In this document: piece by piece, positions 1 through 9,724 of the stretch | Layout of the letters: each line of letters starts with the position of its first letter | Position numbering within the stretch: the first letter of the stretch is position 1 | Assembly (NCBI GenBank): GCA_012744275.1 | Contig: JAAYIE010000008.1 | Location: forward strand, 1-64,000 | Direction: 5' to 3' | DNA length: 64,000 nucleotides | DNA from: Desulfobulbaceae bacterium | GTDB lineage: Bacteria; Desulfobacterota; Desulfobulbia; Desulfobulbales; Desulfobulbaceae | The notes under the pieces: generated by a model | What the model was told of the DNA's origin: nothing | Database searches by the model: none | The model's input: the letters and a program-made list of their open reading frames with translations, nothing else | Position numbers and translations under genes: made by a program

Positions 1-197
1 ATCTGGGTAGAATCCTCCTGTTCCAGCCGAGCCAGGCTTTCCTCCAGAAGTTGCCGGGTGGCAGGCACAAGAATTTGGGCAAGATCATTCACTCTGCCCT
101 GGAGCGGCGGTACATCCAGTGCGACAGCCTGGCCAGTGAACCCTGCCAACAGAGTGAACAGACACAGGCATAGAGCACAGAACAAGCGGCGCATCAT
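1..197 (-). CDS. TPM-domain (YgcG-like) secreted/membrane protein, partial (continues beyond window start)
   Basis: Reverse-strand reading MMRRLFCALCLCLFTLLAGFTGQAVALDVPPLQGRVNDLAQILVPATRQLLEESLARLEQEDSTQI: signal peptide plus TPM N-terminus, adjacent to lemA. Confidence 0.75.
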   Translation of the reverse strand, partial: MMRRLFCALCLCLFTLLAGFTGQAVALDVPPLQGRVNDLAQILVPATRQLLEESLARLEQEDSTQ

Positions 198-211
198 GTG
201 CCTTGGGTCTG

Positions 212-796
212 TCAGAACTTAACCGCAGGTGTTTCATGTGCCTGGGCCGTAGCTTTAAAATATTCCTTGCGTTCCAGATGGAGGAGGCGGTCGTTGATCA
301 GCTTGCCAGGAAAGCCGCGGATGACCGCATTGAAGGATTGCACCGCCTCGTTGTAGCGTTGCCTGGCCACATTGATGCGGTTTTCCGTTCCTTCCAGTTG
401 ATGTTGTAGATCAAGAAAGTTCTGATTAGCCTTCAGGTCAGGATAGGCCTCCACCACAACCATTAAGCGGGAAAGGGCAGAGCTGAGTTGGCCCTGCGAT
501 TCCTGCAGTTGCTGCATCAGGTCAGGATTGGCCAAATCCTTGTCGGCAATCTGCACAGCAGTTGCTCTGGTACGGGCGCTGATCACTGCATCCAGAGTTT
601 CCCGTTCATGCTGGGCATAGCCCTTCACGGTTTCCACCAGATTAGGAATAAGATCGGCCCGGCGCTGCAAACTGGCCTCAACATCGCTCCAGGCCTGGAA
701 CACTACCTCCTCTTTTTGCTGCATTGTGTTGTAGGTGCACCCGGAAAGTAGCAACAACACACAGATTAAAGACGAAAATTGCCGCACAGTATTCAT
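212..796 (-). CDS. lemA: LemA family protein
   Basis: ORF 194 aa; lipobox LLSGC, LemA motifs ([43 protein letters not shown]). Confidence 0.93.
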   Translation of the reverse strand: MNTVRQFSSLICVLLLLSGCTYNTMQQKEEVVFQAWSDVEASLQRRADLIPNLVETVKGYAQHERETLDAVISARTRATAVQIADKDLANPDLMQQLQESQGQLSSALSRLMVVVEAYPDLKANQNFLDLQHQLEGTENRINVARQRYNEAVQSFNAVIRGFPGKLINDRLLHLERKEYFKATAQAHETPAVKF

Positions 797-841
797 GGAT
801 CGTCTCCTGTATTAACAATATCCTGATTGATCACAAAAAAA

Positions 842-1498
842 TCATCGGCACTCACTACCAATGCATCTGCTTTCTGCCGGCAACGGCATACACAACTTCC
901 CACTGATCCAGGCCACTGCAGCCAGGAGATCATCAGCCACAAAATCCGGCTGCACTGCCTCCTGCGGCCCTATATACAGTTCCTCCCCACGGCCATAACC
1001 GGTGCGTACCAGCACCGTGGCAGCACCCGCAGCCGCACCGCAGCGCAGATCCGACCAACGGTCTCCCACCATGAAGGAACGGGATAAATCCAGGTTTAGC
1101 TCGCGCGCCGCCTGCTCAAGCAGACCGGTTTTCGGCTTGCGGCAGTTGCAGGCGTTGCGGTACTGCACCACTTTGGCCTCCGGGTGATGCGGACAACTAT
1201 AGATGCCGTCCACATGCGCCCCTTCGGCCAGTAACTGTTGGCGCATCTGCTCGTGCACCGCATCCAGTAGTGATTCAGGGAAATAGCCCCTGGCAAGCCC
1301 GGACTGGTTGGTGACCACCACCACTGGCAGCTGCATGGCGTTGAGCTTGCGGATTGCCTGGGCAACTCCGGGTAGAAGCACAAAGCGGCTGATGTGGTTG
1401 ATATAACCCATCTGCTCGTTAATGGTGCCGTCCCGGTCCAAAAAAACTGCGGACTTAGGGGAACAACAAGGCGATACCTGCTGGGAATGTCTTGGCAT
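842..1498 (-). CDS. gmhB: D-glycero-beta-D-manno-heptose 1,7-bisphosphate 7-phosphatase (HAD family)
   Basis: FLDRDGTIN, VVTNQSGLARGYF, CxCRKPKTG, MVGDRWSDLRCGAAAGA motifs. Confidence 0.92.
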   Translation of the reverse strand: MPRHSQQVSPCCSPKSAVFLDRDGTINEQMGYINHISRFVLLPGVAQAIRKLNAMQLPVVVVTNQSGLARGYFPESLLDAVHEQMRQQLLAEGAHVDGIYSCPHHPEAKVVQYRNACNCRKPKTGLLEQAARELNLDLSRSFMVGDRWSDLRCGAAAGAATVLVRTGYGRGEELYIGPQEAVQPDFVADDLLAAVAWISGKLCMPLPAESRCIGSECR

Positions 1499-1513
1499 TG
1501 TATTACTTGTGCT

Positions 1514-2569
1514 TCAATAAAGCATCTGTACCAGTGCGGAAAAAACCTCCTCACTGGTGATCATTTTCATGCACTGGAAATGCTTCAGGGGACACTTTTT
1601 CTGTTTACAGGGGCTGCAGTACAATTCCTTGCGGATGACCACAGCGCTTGCCGAATAGGGTCCGGTGGCAATGTGGTCGGTTGAGCCAAACAGAGCCACC
1701 TGTGGGGTGTGCAGGGCCGCGGCGATATGCATTAGACCGGAATCGTTGGTGACAAAGGCGTCGCACTCACCTATCAGGGCCATGGCGGCAATCAATCTGG
1801 TGCGACCAGCAAGGTCGATCAGGCGGGCCTTTTTGCCGACCAGGCGAATAATTTCTGCGGTGGTAGCCTGGTCAGCGCTACTGCCGAATAGAAGAATATG
1901 GGCATCGTAACGTTTGCTCAAAAGAACAGCCAACTCGGCGTAGCGTGCGGCGGGCCAGCGTTTGGCCGGGCCAAAAGCTGCACCTGGGTTAAAACCGATC
2001 AGGAGTGAAGAGGTGGAGCGCGCTCCAGTCAGCTGGTGCAACCGTGCCTTGGCGGTATCGATCTCAAAACCAGGAATAAAGATTTCCAGATCATTGCTGC
2101 TGGTCGGTATACCCAAGCCCCTGAGGATACGCTGATAGTACAGCACCTCATGCCTAACCACGATGTTGGGGGCTTTTGCCACCCTGTGCGTCAAAAGCAG
2201 ACTGCGGCCATCGGTGGCATATCCGCCACGAACGGGTATTTTGGCCAGAGAGGTAAGCAGGGCTGCTTCAAAGGCGTTTTGCAAAAGGATGGCGCAGTCG
2301 AACTGCTCCTGCCTGAGCTCTGTGGCCAGTTGCCACAGGCCGCGCAGGCCGCGATGCCGTCCTTTTTTCTCGTAGGCAATAATGCGGTCTACCCGGGGAC
2401 TGTAGCGAAAGATGTCGCTCACCCAGGGATAGGCCAAAAGGATAATTTCACTGTCGGGAAAGGCCGTGCGGATGCTGCGCAGGGCCGGTGTGGTCATAAC
2501 CGCATCGCCGATCCAGTTGGTGGAGCGGACAAGGATTTTTTCCGGGTTCTCGGGAAAGGGTTGCATCAC
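1514..2569 (-). CDS. waaF: Lipopolysaccharide heptosyltransferase II (glycosyltransferase family 9)
   Basis: ILVRSTNWIGDAVMTTPALRSIRTAFP; FNPGAAFGPAKRWPAARYAELA; NDSGLMHIAAALHTPQVALFGSTDH. Confidence 0.92.
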   Translation of the reverse strand: MMQPFPENPEKILVRSTNWIGDAVMTTPALRSIRTAFPDSEIILLAYPWVSDIFRYSPRVDRIIAYEKKGRHRGLRGLWQLATELRQEQFDCAILLQNAFEAALLTSLAKIPVRGGYATDGRSLLLTHRVAKAPNIVVRHEVLYYQRILRGLGIPTSSNDLEIFIPGFEIDTAKARLHQLTGARSTSSLLIGFNPGAAFGPAKRWPAARYAELAVLLSKRYDAHILLFGSSADQATTAEIIRLVGKKARLIDLAGRTRLIAAMALIGECDAFVTNDSGLMHIAAALHTPQVALFGSTDHIATGPYSASAVVIRKELYCSPCKQKKCPLKHFQCMKMITSEEVFSALVQMLY

Positions 2570-4350
2570 AATTCGCCGGTCTGTTCTGCCTCAAGTGCTG
2601 CTAAATGTTCGCTTGCAAAAGCAATGGAATTGTCCAGGGCCAGGGCGGTTGCATAGTTGCGTCTGGCCTCATCCAGCCTGCCAGTCTTTTCCAGATTCAA
2701 AGCCAGGTTGGCATAGTCGATGGCTGAAGACGGGTCGAGCATTACTGCCCGCTGGAAATGCATGGCTGCTTCGTCGTATCGATTCAACTTAAACAGACAG
2801 ACCCCCATGGCGTTGTGCAAGTCAGCGCGTTCCTCATCACAGGCAAGCCCCTGTTGCAGCGCGGTAATGGCCTCGTCAAAGCGGCCGAGATCGCGCAGGC
2901 AGCAGCCCAGATACGAGTAGATATAAGGCAGGTCTTCTTCTGCGCAGGGCAAGGCGAGGGCATTGTGCAAATAGGGGATAGCAGCCTCTGGCTCACCATC
3001 CTCATAGCGTTCTCGGCCTTGATAAAAATAAAGGGAGTATTCATCCGGCGCAAAGGCAAGCATGGCGGCAAGTTTCTCCTGCAAAGCCTCGCCTGCAAGC
3101 AGGCTGCTCGCCAGTTTAGCGGCAAAGAGTACCGCATTACCGCCCATGGCCCGTTCACGAAAATGTGCGCCAGGCACAATAGTGTATACCGCGGGAATCT
3201 GCAGATCGGCATGGGTAGTATTGACTACGAAAACCTCCAGGCCCTGCTGCGCCAGAGCATTGGTGCAGGCGCGCACTTCCTCCAAAATATCGGCATGGCT
3301 CAGATCGCGCAGGCTTAAGAGCGGTACAGTCTCGCTTTTTTCTTTTTTTAACAGATAGGCCACCTCTCCCAGCGAGCCGGGCTTGGGCAGGCCACTGGCC
3401 ACGTAATTCGAACTGCTGTTGAAGTCTCCGGCCAGCTGGGCCACCTCTGTGATGGCACGGATAACCGCCTTATTGGCATCAGGGGTAGTGCCCGCTGTGA
3501 AGACGATCTCACTTGTTTCGGGAAAGGTGGCTGGATCCCAGGCCAGGGCAGCCACAGTGGGAATACCGGTATCCAGAGAAAAATCGAAGAGATGCAGATG
3601 AATGCCATGGGTATGGAATTTCTCGACCAACCTGGCAGCTACTGGCTCGGTGATGCTGTCCAGGCCTATTTCCGGCACCTGCCGCTCTTCCCGACTGACA
3701 ATGGCACATACATGCCGTTCCACCACTTCGCAAATGCCCTGCAACACTGCCTCTTCCGTGGTATTGCCCGCTGCCGGGCCGTTAAATTCATTGATGGCGT
3801 AAAACCAGCTGAACGGCACCAGCCAAGGACTCATATCACTTAAGCGCCGGGCCCACACCCAGCGCAAGGGGATGCCTGCAAGCATCTCTCGCAACACCTG
3901 CGGGCTATGGCTGGTATCATGCACCGAGGCCAGCAGGGTTTGGATGGGCAGAACCGGATAACCTAGAGATTCCATCTCCTGATAGTCGCCAACAAGAAAG
4001 CGGGACGGATTCTTAAGAAAGCTGAAAAAACTGAACCGTTCGGCCAGTTCCATGCAGGCGCTGGCCCGTGACTGCTCCGGACTTGAGCCCTTGCCCATCT
4101 GTTTTTTATTGCCGATCACCCGCCAGGCCTCGGCCCCGCACACGCTGAAATATACGGGAATATCGAGGCGGCCGTTATCAATCCTCCGTATTTCCTTGAG
4201 GATATCAAGCCCGCTTGCCCTCAGCCGCTCATGGAAGCGCTCAACCGTCTGCTCTGGAGAACAAGCCTTGTCCTGATCCAGAGTGTAACCCTTGGGGCAG
4301 GGCTGCAAAGTTATCAAATTTTCAGGAACAACAGGTGCTGCTATCTGCAT
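2566..4350 (-). CDS. YcaO-domain protein with C-terminal TPR repeats
   Basis: YcaO ATP-binding signature (SRASACMELAERFSFFSF; EEAVLQGICEVVERHVCA; TPDANKAVIRAITEVAQ) followed by TPR array. Confidence 0.85.
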   Translation of the reverse strand: MQIAAPVVPENLITLQPCPKGYTLDQDKACSPEQTVERFHERLRASGLDILKEIRRIDNGRLDIPVYFSVCGAEAWRVIGNKKQMGKGSSPEQSRASACMELAERFSFFSFLKNPSRFLVGDYQEMESLGYPVLPIQTLLASVHDTSHSPQVLREMLAGIPLRWVWARRLSDMSPWLVPFSWFYAINEFNGPAAGNTTEEAVLQGICEVVERHVCAIVSREERQVPEIGLDSITEPVAARLVEKFHTHGIHLHLFDFSLDTGIPTVAALAWDPATFPETSEIVFTAGTTPDANKAVIRAITEVAQLAGDFNSSSNYVASGLPKPGSLGEVAYLLKKEKSETVPLLSLRDLSHADILEEVRACTNALAQQGLEVFVVNTTHADLQIPAVYTIVPGAHFRERAMGGNAVLFAAKLASSLLAGEALQEKLAAMLAFAPDEYSLYFYQGRERYEDGEPEAAIPYLHNALALPCAEEDLPYIYSYLGCCLRDLGRFDEAITALQQGLACDEERADLHNAMGVCLFKLNRYDEAAMHFQRAVMLDPSSAIDYANLALNLEKTGRLDEARRNYATALALDNSIAFASEHLAALEAEQTGEL

Positions 4351-4846
4351 CTATACGAAAAGGAAGAAGAGATTGTTGAATGTGAGCTAAACGCTGCAAC
4401 CAGGCTTTACCCCGGCCGCGCAGCATCAGCTTGGGTTGCGCTGCATTTTCCCGATGCAGATAAATGGCGAGGTATTCCTCAGGAGTCAAAGCGCCTAAAC
4501 GCTCCGGCCACTCCACCACCACTATACCTTGCGCATCAAAGTATTCGAGCAGGCCGCTGGCCTCCACATCGTCTTCACCGGCGAGACGGTACAAATCCAT
4601 GTGATATATGGGCAGGCGCCCCTGGTATTCATGCACCAGGGCAAAGGAAGGGCTGGAAACATAAGAGTCCTCGCCCACCTTCAGCGCAACCGCCAGCATC
4701 TGGGTCAGGGTAGTTTTGCCCGCACCAAGGCCGCCATACAACAGGAGTATGTCACCTGCCTGCAACTGCGGGGCCAGGCTTTCCACTAAACAGGTCAAAA
4801 CAGACATATCCGCCCGGAAATTGGGCGAAGTGCTTTCATCACGCAT
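4322..4846 (-). CDS. tsaE: tRNA threonylcarbamoyladenosine biosynthesis ATPase TsaE
   Basis: LLYGGLGAGKTTLTQMLA; SPSFALVHEYQGRLPIYHMDLYRL. Confidence 0.93.
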   Translation of the reverse strand: MRDESTSPNFRADMSVLTCLVESLAPQLQAGDILLLYGGLGAGKTTLTQMLAVALKVGEDSYVSSPSFALVHEYQGRLPIYHMDLYRLAGEDDVEASGLLEYFDAQGIVVVEWPERLGALTPEEYLAIYLHRENAAQPKLMLRGRGKAWLQRLAHIQQSLLPFRIDADSSTCCS

Positions 4847-4965
4847 ATCCCCTTACCCCACCAAAAAACGAACAGTAGGGCATAGTAATGGAGAGACGGA
4901 ACAAGGGCAAGGGGCAAGCGTGGCAGAAAAAGGTGCCTGCCCATTTTTCTACCATCATTAGAGAT

Positions 4966-5433
4966 TTAGAGATGGTAGTTGTGCCCGACCCGAATGGTGC
5001 AGGCCCGGTAGAGCTGCTCAAGAAGGAGCAGGCGGCTGATTTCGTGGGTAAAGGTGAAGGATGAAATGGAGAGCCGGTAGTTGGCTCGCTCAAGTACACT
5101 CGTATGCAGGCCAAGGTGGCCGCCAATCAAAAAGGCTATCTCCGCTCTGCCCTGCTCTTCCCAGCGGGTGAGCAGTTGCGCCAGATCCTCGGAGCTGACA
5201 GCTGCGCCGCCAGGGTCAAGCGCCACCAGCATCTGTGCACCACTGCAACAGGCGAGCAGTTCCTCGGCCTGGCGGAACATAGTGCGCTCATCCGGCGCAC
5301 CGTGCACATGCCGCTCCTTTAAGAGCGGCATGTCAAGCGTGGCATAACGGCGTAAACGACCCGCATAGTCGCGAATGCCCGCATCAAGATAAGACTCCCT
5401 GGTTTTACCGAGCAAGGGGATCAGAAACTTCAT
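4966..5433 (-). CDS. rlmH: 23S rRNA (pseudouridine(1915)-N(3))-methyltransferase RlmH
   Basis: Size and motifs: FLIGGHLGLH, LSISSFTFTHEISRLLLLEQLYRACTIRVGHNYH. Confidence 0.92.
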   Translation of the reverse strand: MKFLIPLLGKTRESYLDAGIRDYAGRLRRYATLDMPLLKERHVHGAPDERTMFRQAEELLACCSGAQMLVALDPGGAAVSSEDLAQLLTRWEEQGRAEIAFLIGGHLGLHTSVLERANYRLSISSFTFTHEISRLLLLEQLYRACTIRVGHNYHL

Positions 5434-5873
5434 GCACCCTGATCCGGAGGCTTGGTGCTATCCAGAATATTTTGCAGAATGCGGCAGAAAGCCGCATAGC
5501 CCATAGCGGTTTTCAAGCCGGGGCAGGATTCGCTTATGCTCAGAAAATTGCTTTCATCACTAAGGATGCTTGGATGAAGCGGCCACTGCCGGCAACGCCA
5601 GGGTCTGCCTTCATGTACCGTACAGCCAAGATTTGGCTCATAAAAGATGCAATGGCCGTCCCGCACCTGCATCTGCACCTCACTGCCGGTGATGCGCCAG
5701 AAACGGCGCTCAACCTCTTCACGCGTAAGACCAAGACATTCAAGCATCCGTGTTTGATCTTGCTCGTTCAAAGAAACCGTTGTTTCGCCCTGGCAACAGA
5801 AGCCGCAGCGGGTACAAACAAAAATATCTGAAACATCAGGGGATTGAGAATGGGAACACATCGTAGTAAACAA
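5430..5873 (-). CDS. YkgJ family cysteine-cluster protein
   Basis: FVCTRCGFCCQGETTVSLNEQD, CIFYEPNLGCTVHEGRPWRCRQWPLHP. Confidence 0.88.
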   Translation of the reverse strand: MFTTMCSHSQSPDVSDIFVCTRCGFCCQGETTVSLNEQDQTRMLECLGLTREEVERRFWRITGSEVQMQVRDGHCIFYEPNLGCTVHEGRPWRCRQWPLHPSILSDESNFLSISESCPGLKTAMGYAAFCRILQNILDSTKPPDQGA

Positions 5874-5890
5874 CTGAAAAGATGCAATAC

Positions 5891-6442
5891 TCAGGCGTTG
5901 CCGATAAAGTCGCCCAGTTGGGTGATATCAATACCAAAAGTGCCCGCAGCTTTCTTCCACTTATCCTCAACGGGCGTGTTGAAAATCACTTCCGTGTCTG
6001 CCGGCACAACCAGCCAGCCATTATCGAGCAGCTCATTTTCAAGCTGACCCGCCCCCCAGCCCGCATACCCCAAAAGAAAGAGGAATTCTTGCGGCCCTTC
6101 ACCTTTGGCTATGTCTTCCAGCAGGCGTGAATCTCGGGAAACGAAGATACCGGGCTGCACTTCCATGGCATAGTGGATGGCAGCCTCGGCACGAAACAGG
6201 ATGAATCCCGCCTCCAATTCCACCGGACCGCCCACAAAAACAGGCGCAGCCAGGCCGGTAGGCACAGACAGGTTGGCTCCCAAAAGGATGTCGTGCAGGG
6301 TCAGGTGCGGGTTAAGGTTATTCACCGCCAGGCCCATGGCGCCGGCCTCGGTGTGGGCGCAGATATAAATTACCTGTTCCCGAAAACGGGGATCGGGCAT
6401 TTGCGGGGTTGAGATAAGAAATTGTCCTGCCAAGCTTTCCAT
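5891..6442 (-). CDS. YqgE/AlgH family protein
   Basis: GQFLISTPQMPDPRFREQVIYICAHTEAGAMGLAVN; LGYAGWGAGQLENELLDNGWLVVPAD. Confidence 0.92.
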   Translation of the reverse strand: MESLAGQFLISTPQMPDPRFREQVIYICAHTEAGAMGLAVNNLNPHLTLHDILLGANLSVPTGLAAPVFVGGPVELEAGFILFRAEAAIHYAMEVQPGIFVSRDSRLLEDIAKGEGPQEFLFLLGYAGWGAGQLENELLDNGWLVVPADTEVIFNTPVEDKWKKAAGTFGIDITQLGDFIGNA

Positions 6443-6596
6443 GGGTTGTAATCTGTGTGTATTCTTTCCTTAAGGCTATAGCATGTGCCTTCCAAGGCGG
6501 TCAAGTCCTGATTGCCAGATTGCACGTATCCGGCATGCCGGCACACCAGGCCCCACTTGTTTTACCCGGTGCATTCTGGCGCAGAGCTTTAGCGAT

Positions 6597-6725
6597 TATT
6601 CCAGTTCCAGATCAAAATGGTATCAAGGAGGCGGAAAAAATGCGTCACAGGCGCACATGCAGGTACTCCGAGGAGCATTTCCCGATGCCGACACAGAGTG
6701 CGCTTTGAAAAGGTAGTTGGAATTA
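6597..6725 (+). repeat. Imperfect palindromic repeat, copy A
   Basis: CCAGTTCCAGATCAAAATGGTATCAAGGAGGCGGAAAAAATGCGTCACAGGCG...GAGGAGCATTTCCCGATGCCGACACAGAGTGCGCTTTGAAAAGGTAGTTGGAAT; terminal inverted repeats and internal hairpin; clearly similar to copy B. Confidence 0.8.
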
Positions 6726-6972
6726 GATGGAGCCGGCTTGACTCGGCTGTTGTTAGCACTAGCCTGATGGAGTATATCGGATGTGTGGTAATACCATGAT
6801 TCCAATTTTTGATCAGAAACGCTATCAAGTCGGCCAGGCAAAAGTAACGTAACGTGCATTGAGATTCATCTGCGCGCATTAGTCAAAATTAACCCAGAGG
6901 CCACTGCGCAGCAAATATTTTGACATGGTCCTGGCATAACCTTTGAACTAAAGCCTCAACAGGAGATACCTA

Positions 6973-7188
6973 ATGGCCAGCGATACCCCCCTGAGCAGCC
7001 GCTCGGATAAACTGAAAAAAGCAATCGCCTGGGTTTCTGAAACGGTACAGAACAACCCGGATTTCAGCCGCAACAAGGCGCTCAACGACGCCCTCATTCG
7101 TTTTGACCTGTCACCGGCAGATTGCGAGTTCCTGCTGAAGCACTTCAGTGAACAGAAAAGCAGTGACGACACTGTCGACACCAACTAA
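6973..7188 (+). CDS. Small conserved-looking hypothetical protein (71 aa)
   Basis: ATG preceded by CAACAGGAGATACCTA (SD); directly upstream of the kinase gene. Confidence 0.7.
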   Translation: MASDTPLSSRSDKLKKAIAWVSETVQNNPDFSRNKALNDALIRFDLSPADCEFLLKHFSEQKSSDDTVDTN

Positions 7189-7199
7189 CTGGCAGGCCC

Positions 7200-7733
7200 A
7201 TGCGCACCAATATCACCCTTATTGGCATGCCCGGCGCGGGCAAGAGCACCATTGGCATTATCCTGGCCAAGAATCTGTCGCTGGGCTTTATCGACACAGA
7301 TGTCCTCATCCAAATCAACCGACAGCAGTCTTTACAGCAACTGCTCGACAAGGGCGGGCACCTGCACCTGCGCCAGATCGAGGAAGAGGAAATCTTAAGG
7401 CTCAACCTGAGCCACCATGTGATTGCCACCGGCGGCAGTGCCGCCTACAGTGAAAAGGCCATGCGGCATCTGCAGGCCTCTTCTCATATTATCTTTTTAC
7501 AGGTGTCCTTTAATGAACTGCTGCGCCGTATCCGCAACTTTGAATCGCGCGGCATTGCCAAGGCACCGGAGCAGACCTTTGAAGAACTCTTTGCAGAACG
7601 CCAGCTTTTGTATCAGCGCTATGCCGAGTTCACCATTGCCTGCGATGGCCTGAATCAAGATGAAATTGCCGATCGCATTGCCGGAGAACTGCTGCCCCTC
7701 AGGCTCTATTCTGACTCTGGAGTGCCGCTGTAG
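7200..7733 (+). CDS. aroK: Shikimate kinase family P-loop protein
   Basis: ITLIGMPGAGKSTIGIILAKNLSLGFIDTDVLIQ; HHVIATGGSAAY; YAEFTIACDGLNQDEIADRI. Confidence 0.8.
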   Translation: MRTNITLIGMPGAGKSTIGIILAKNLSLGFIDTDVLIQINRQQSLQQLLDKGGHLHLRQIEEEEILRLNLSHHVIATGGSAAYSEKAMRHLQASSHIIFLQVSFNELLRRIRNFESRGIAKAPEQTFEELFAERQLLYQRYAEFTIACDGLNQDEIADRIAGELLPLRLYSDSGVPL

Positions 7734-7825
7734 ACTCCTGCCAAGCGGACCTTGGCGAAGAATACCCGGCGGTGATAACCTTCGTATGAGCTTTGGTGCA
7801 GCCGGTGGCAGGACCAATCTGTGAG

Positions 7826-7951
7826 ACAAAAATTTCCGGAGCAAAGATGCTAAAAAAGGTGAAGAAGATGCGACACCAGCACCATCAGTGCGCTTCGGCC
7901 AATATCTCCTGAAACCGACCCGGAGAGTGCTTTACTGTGAAACCGGCATTA
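7826..7951 (+). repeat. Imperfect palindromic repeat, diverged copy D (overlaps stop codon of the M24 peptidase)
   Basis: AATTTCCGGAGCAAAGATGCTAAAAAAGGTGAAGAAGATGCGACACC...GAAACCGACCCGGAGAGTGCTTTACTGTGAAACCGGCATTA aligns by eye with copies A-C over both ends and centre. Confidence 0.55.
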
Positions 7952-9052
7952 CAGATCAAGAAAGGTGGTGTCCTGGTTCAGCAGTTCTGAACCCTCTTCG
8001 GTAACAATCACCATATTTTCCAGGCGGATGCCGCCCCAATCAGCCAAGTACAGCCCAGGCTCCACGGTCACCACCATGCCTGCGGCCAAGGGTGTATGCG
8101 CATGCGGAGACAGGCGCGGAGCCTCATGCACCGCCAGGCCGACGCCATGACCCAGGCCATGGCCAAAGGCTTCTCCATAACCACCTTCACGCAGCACATC
8201 TCGCGCAACCTGATCAACCGCAGCCCCGGTCACTCCGGCGCGGATAGTACTAATTGCGGCCTGTTGCGCTGCCCGCACCAGGCGCAGCCGTTCCAAAAAA
8301 ATCGCATCCGGCTCGCCCAGGACAAAGGTACGGCTCATATCTGAACAGTAGCCGTTTAAAACCAGGCCCATGTCGACCAACACAGTTTCTCCTGCCTTGA
8401 GCCTGCGCTCAGAGGGGACAGCATGGGGTTTGGCCGCATTCTCGCCAAAGGCTGCGATGGTGTCAAAGCTGGGTCGATCCGCCCCAAAATCCAGCATGGT
8501 GTTTTCAATCAGCCGCGCAAGTTCACGCTCTGTTTGCCCAAGACTTATCTGACTGTAAACATGTGTAAAAACTCGCTCATTCAACTGAGTGGACTGGCGG
8601 ATCAGCTCAAGCTCGTCCGTTGTTTTCACCACCCGTAGATCTTCCACCAGGTTGCTAATAGCTTCAAGCCGGAAACCAAGTTTTTCAGCCAGTCCCAACA
8701 GGCGCGCATGGGTGGAGAACAGGAAATAGTCCGCCTCAAAACCTATACTCTGCACATCCAGCTGTGGCAGCAAGTGTTCCAGAGCCTCCAAAAGGCCCCG
8801 ACGGTAAACGTGTAGATGATAGCCAATGGCCTCGGCTTCAGCCTGCAAGGTAAAGCGCGAATCAGTCAGCAGCCAAGGCTCACCATCCTGCGGGATAAGC
8901 AGAAAACCGGAGCTTTCCTGTATGCCATGATCCGGTGCGGTATAGCCGCTTAAATAACGCCGGTTTTCGGGTTGCGATACGATCAGGGCGTCGAGTTGTC
9001 TCTCCCGCAAGATTGCCTGTACCCCGGCCAGGGCATGATAGCCGCTGTTCAC
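7949..9052 (-). CDS. M24 family Xaa-Pro peptidase
   Basis: YLSGY, VDMGLVLNGYCSDMSRTF, GHGLGHGVGLAVHEAPRL, VVTVEPGLYL. GTG start at 9052 preferred because the ORF-track start (9097) overlaps the upstream gene. Confidence 0.88.
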   Translation of the reverse strand: MNSGYHALAGVQAILRERQLDALIVSQPENRRYLSGYTAPDHGIQESSGFLLIPQDGEPWLLTDSRFTLQAEAEAIGYHLHVYRRGLLEALEHLLPQLDVQSIGFEADYFLFSTHARLLGLAEKLGFRLEAISNLVEDLRVVKTTDELELIRQSTQLNERVFTHVYSQISLGQTERELARLIENTMLDFGADRPSFDTIAAFGENAAKPHAVPSERRLKAGETVLVDMGLVLNGYCSDMSRTFVLGEPDAIFLERLRLVRAAQQAAISTIRAGVTGAAVDQVARDVLREGGYGEAFGHGLGHGVGLAVHEAPRLSPHAHTPLAAGMVVTVEPGLYLADWGGIRLENMVIVTEEGSELLNQDTTFLDL

Positions 9053-9053
9053 C

Positions 9054-9653
9054 TTACACCCCAGACAGGCGGGTAAGTTCTGCCCGATACTGCTCAAGCG
9101 CCTGACCGTACTGACTGTTCAGTTCGGCCTCAATGTGCGACCATTCCTGGGCATAGCGCGGATCCAAAGTCGGGTCGATCTTACTGGCATCGGTTTTCAA
9201 TCCAGTTTCACGGGCCAAGGCCTGTTGAATCTGGGTGCGCATCTGCTCCTGCAACTGTTTCTGTATCTGGGTGCGATGCTCGCCGTAGCGATCGGTTACC
9301 TGCAGTAGCTCCCGGCACAGGCCATCAATTTGTGCAGATCCGTCATGCAGGGCAACCAGAGCTTCCATGGCCCGCCTCACTCTGCCCTTGCCTTCTTCAT
9401 CACGGGGCAGAAAGAGGTTGCGCAACATGGTGTTCAGCACACCGATTTTCAGCGTATTGCGTTGCTCCTCGGGCGCCCTTTTCAGTTGATCCTGCAGGTG
9501 GGCTGCCTTCTGGGTTGCTGTATCCAGAAATTCGGCGCCAAGCTGCATACCCCGACGCTGCAGTTCTTCCTGCTGCATCTCATCGGCACTGGCTTTGCCC
9601 ATGCGGGCGGCACGCTCCAGCACCAGCTCCATGGTGGATTTAATTTCAGCCAT
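9054..9653 (-). CDS. Conserved hypothetical, predicted coiled-coil (199 aa)
   Basis: Intact ORF, adjacent and co-oriented with neighbours; rich in E/Q/K helices. Confidence 0.7.
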   Translation of the reverse strand: MAEIKSTMELVLERAARMGKASADEMQQEELQRRGMQLGAEFLDTATQKAAHLQDQLKRAPEEQRNTLKIGVLNTMLRNLFLPRDEEGKGRVRRAMEALVALHDGSAQIDGLCRELLQVTDRYGEHRTQIQKQLQEQMRTQIQQALARETGLKTDASKIDPTLDPRYAQEWSHIEAELNSQYGQALEQYRAELTRLSGV

Positions 9654-9724
9654 GATGATATCTCCAAAAGCTAAGGATTCATTATTCAGGTGTCAGTTGT
9701 GCAGTATATGCACTTCGAACAAGG

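Noticed and set aside
6920-6945. sigma54-like TGGCATAACCTTTGA before the 71-aa ORF
   Set aside because: GG-N10-GC spacing rule is not met (GA instead of GC); a TTGACA nearby is equally plausible.
9701-9715. GTGCAGTATATGCAC palindrome after rsmB
   Set aside because: Short (5-bp stem), no T-tract, not part of the repeat family.
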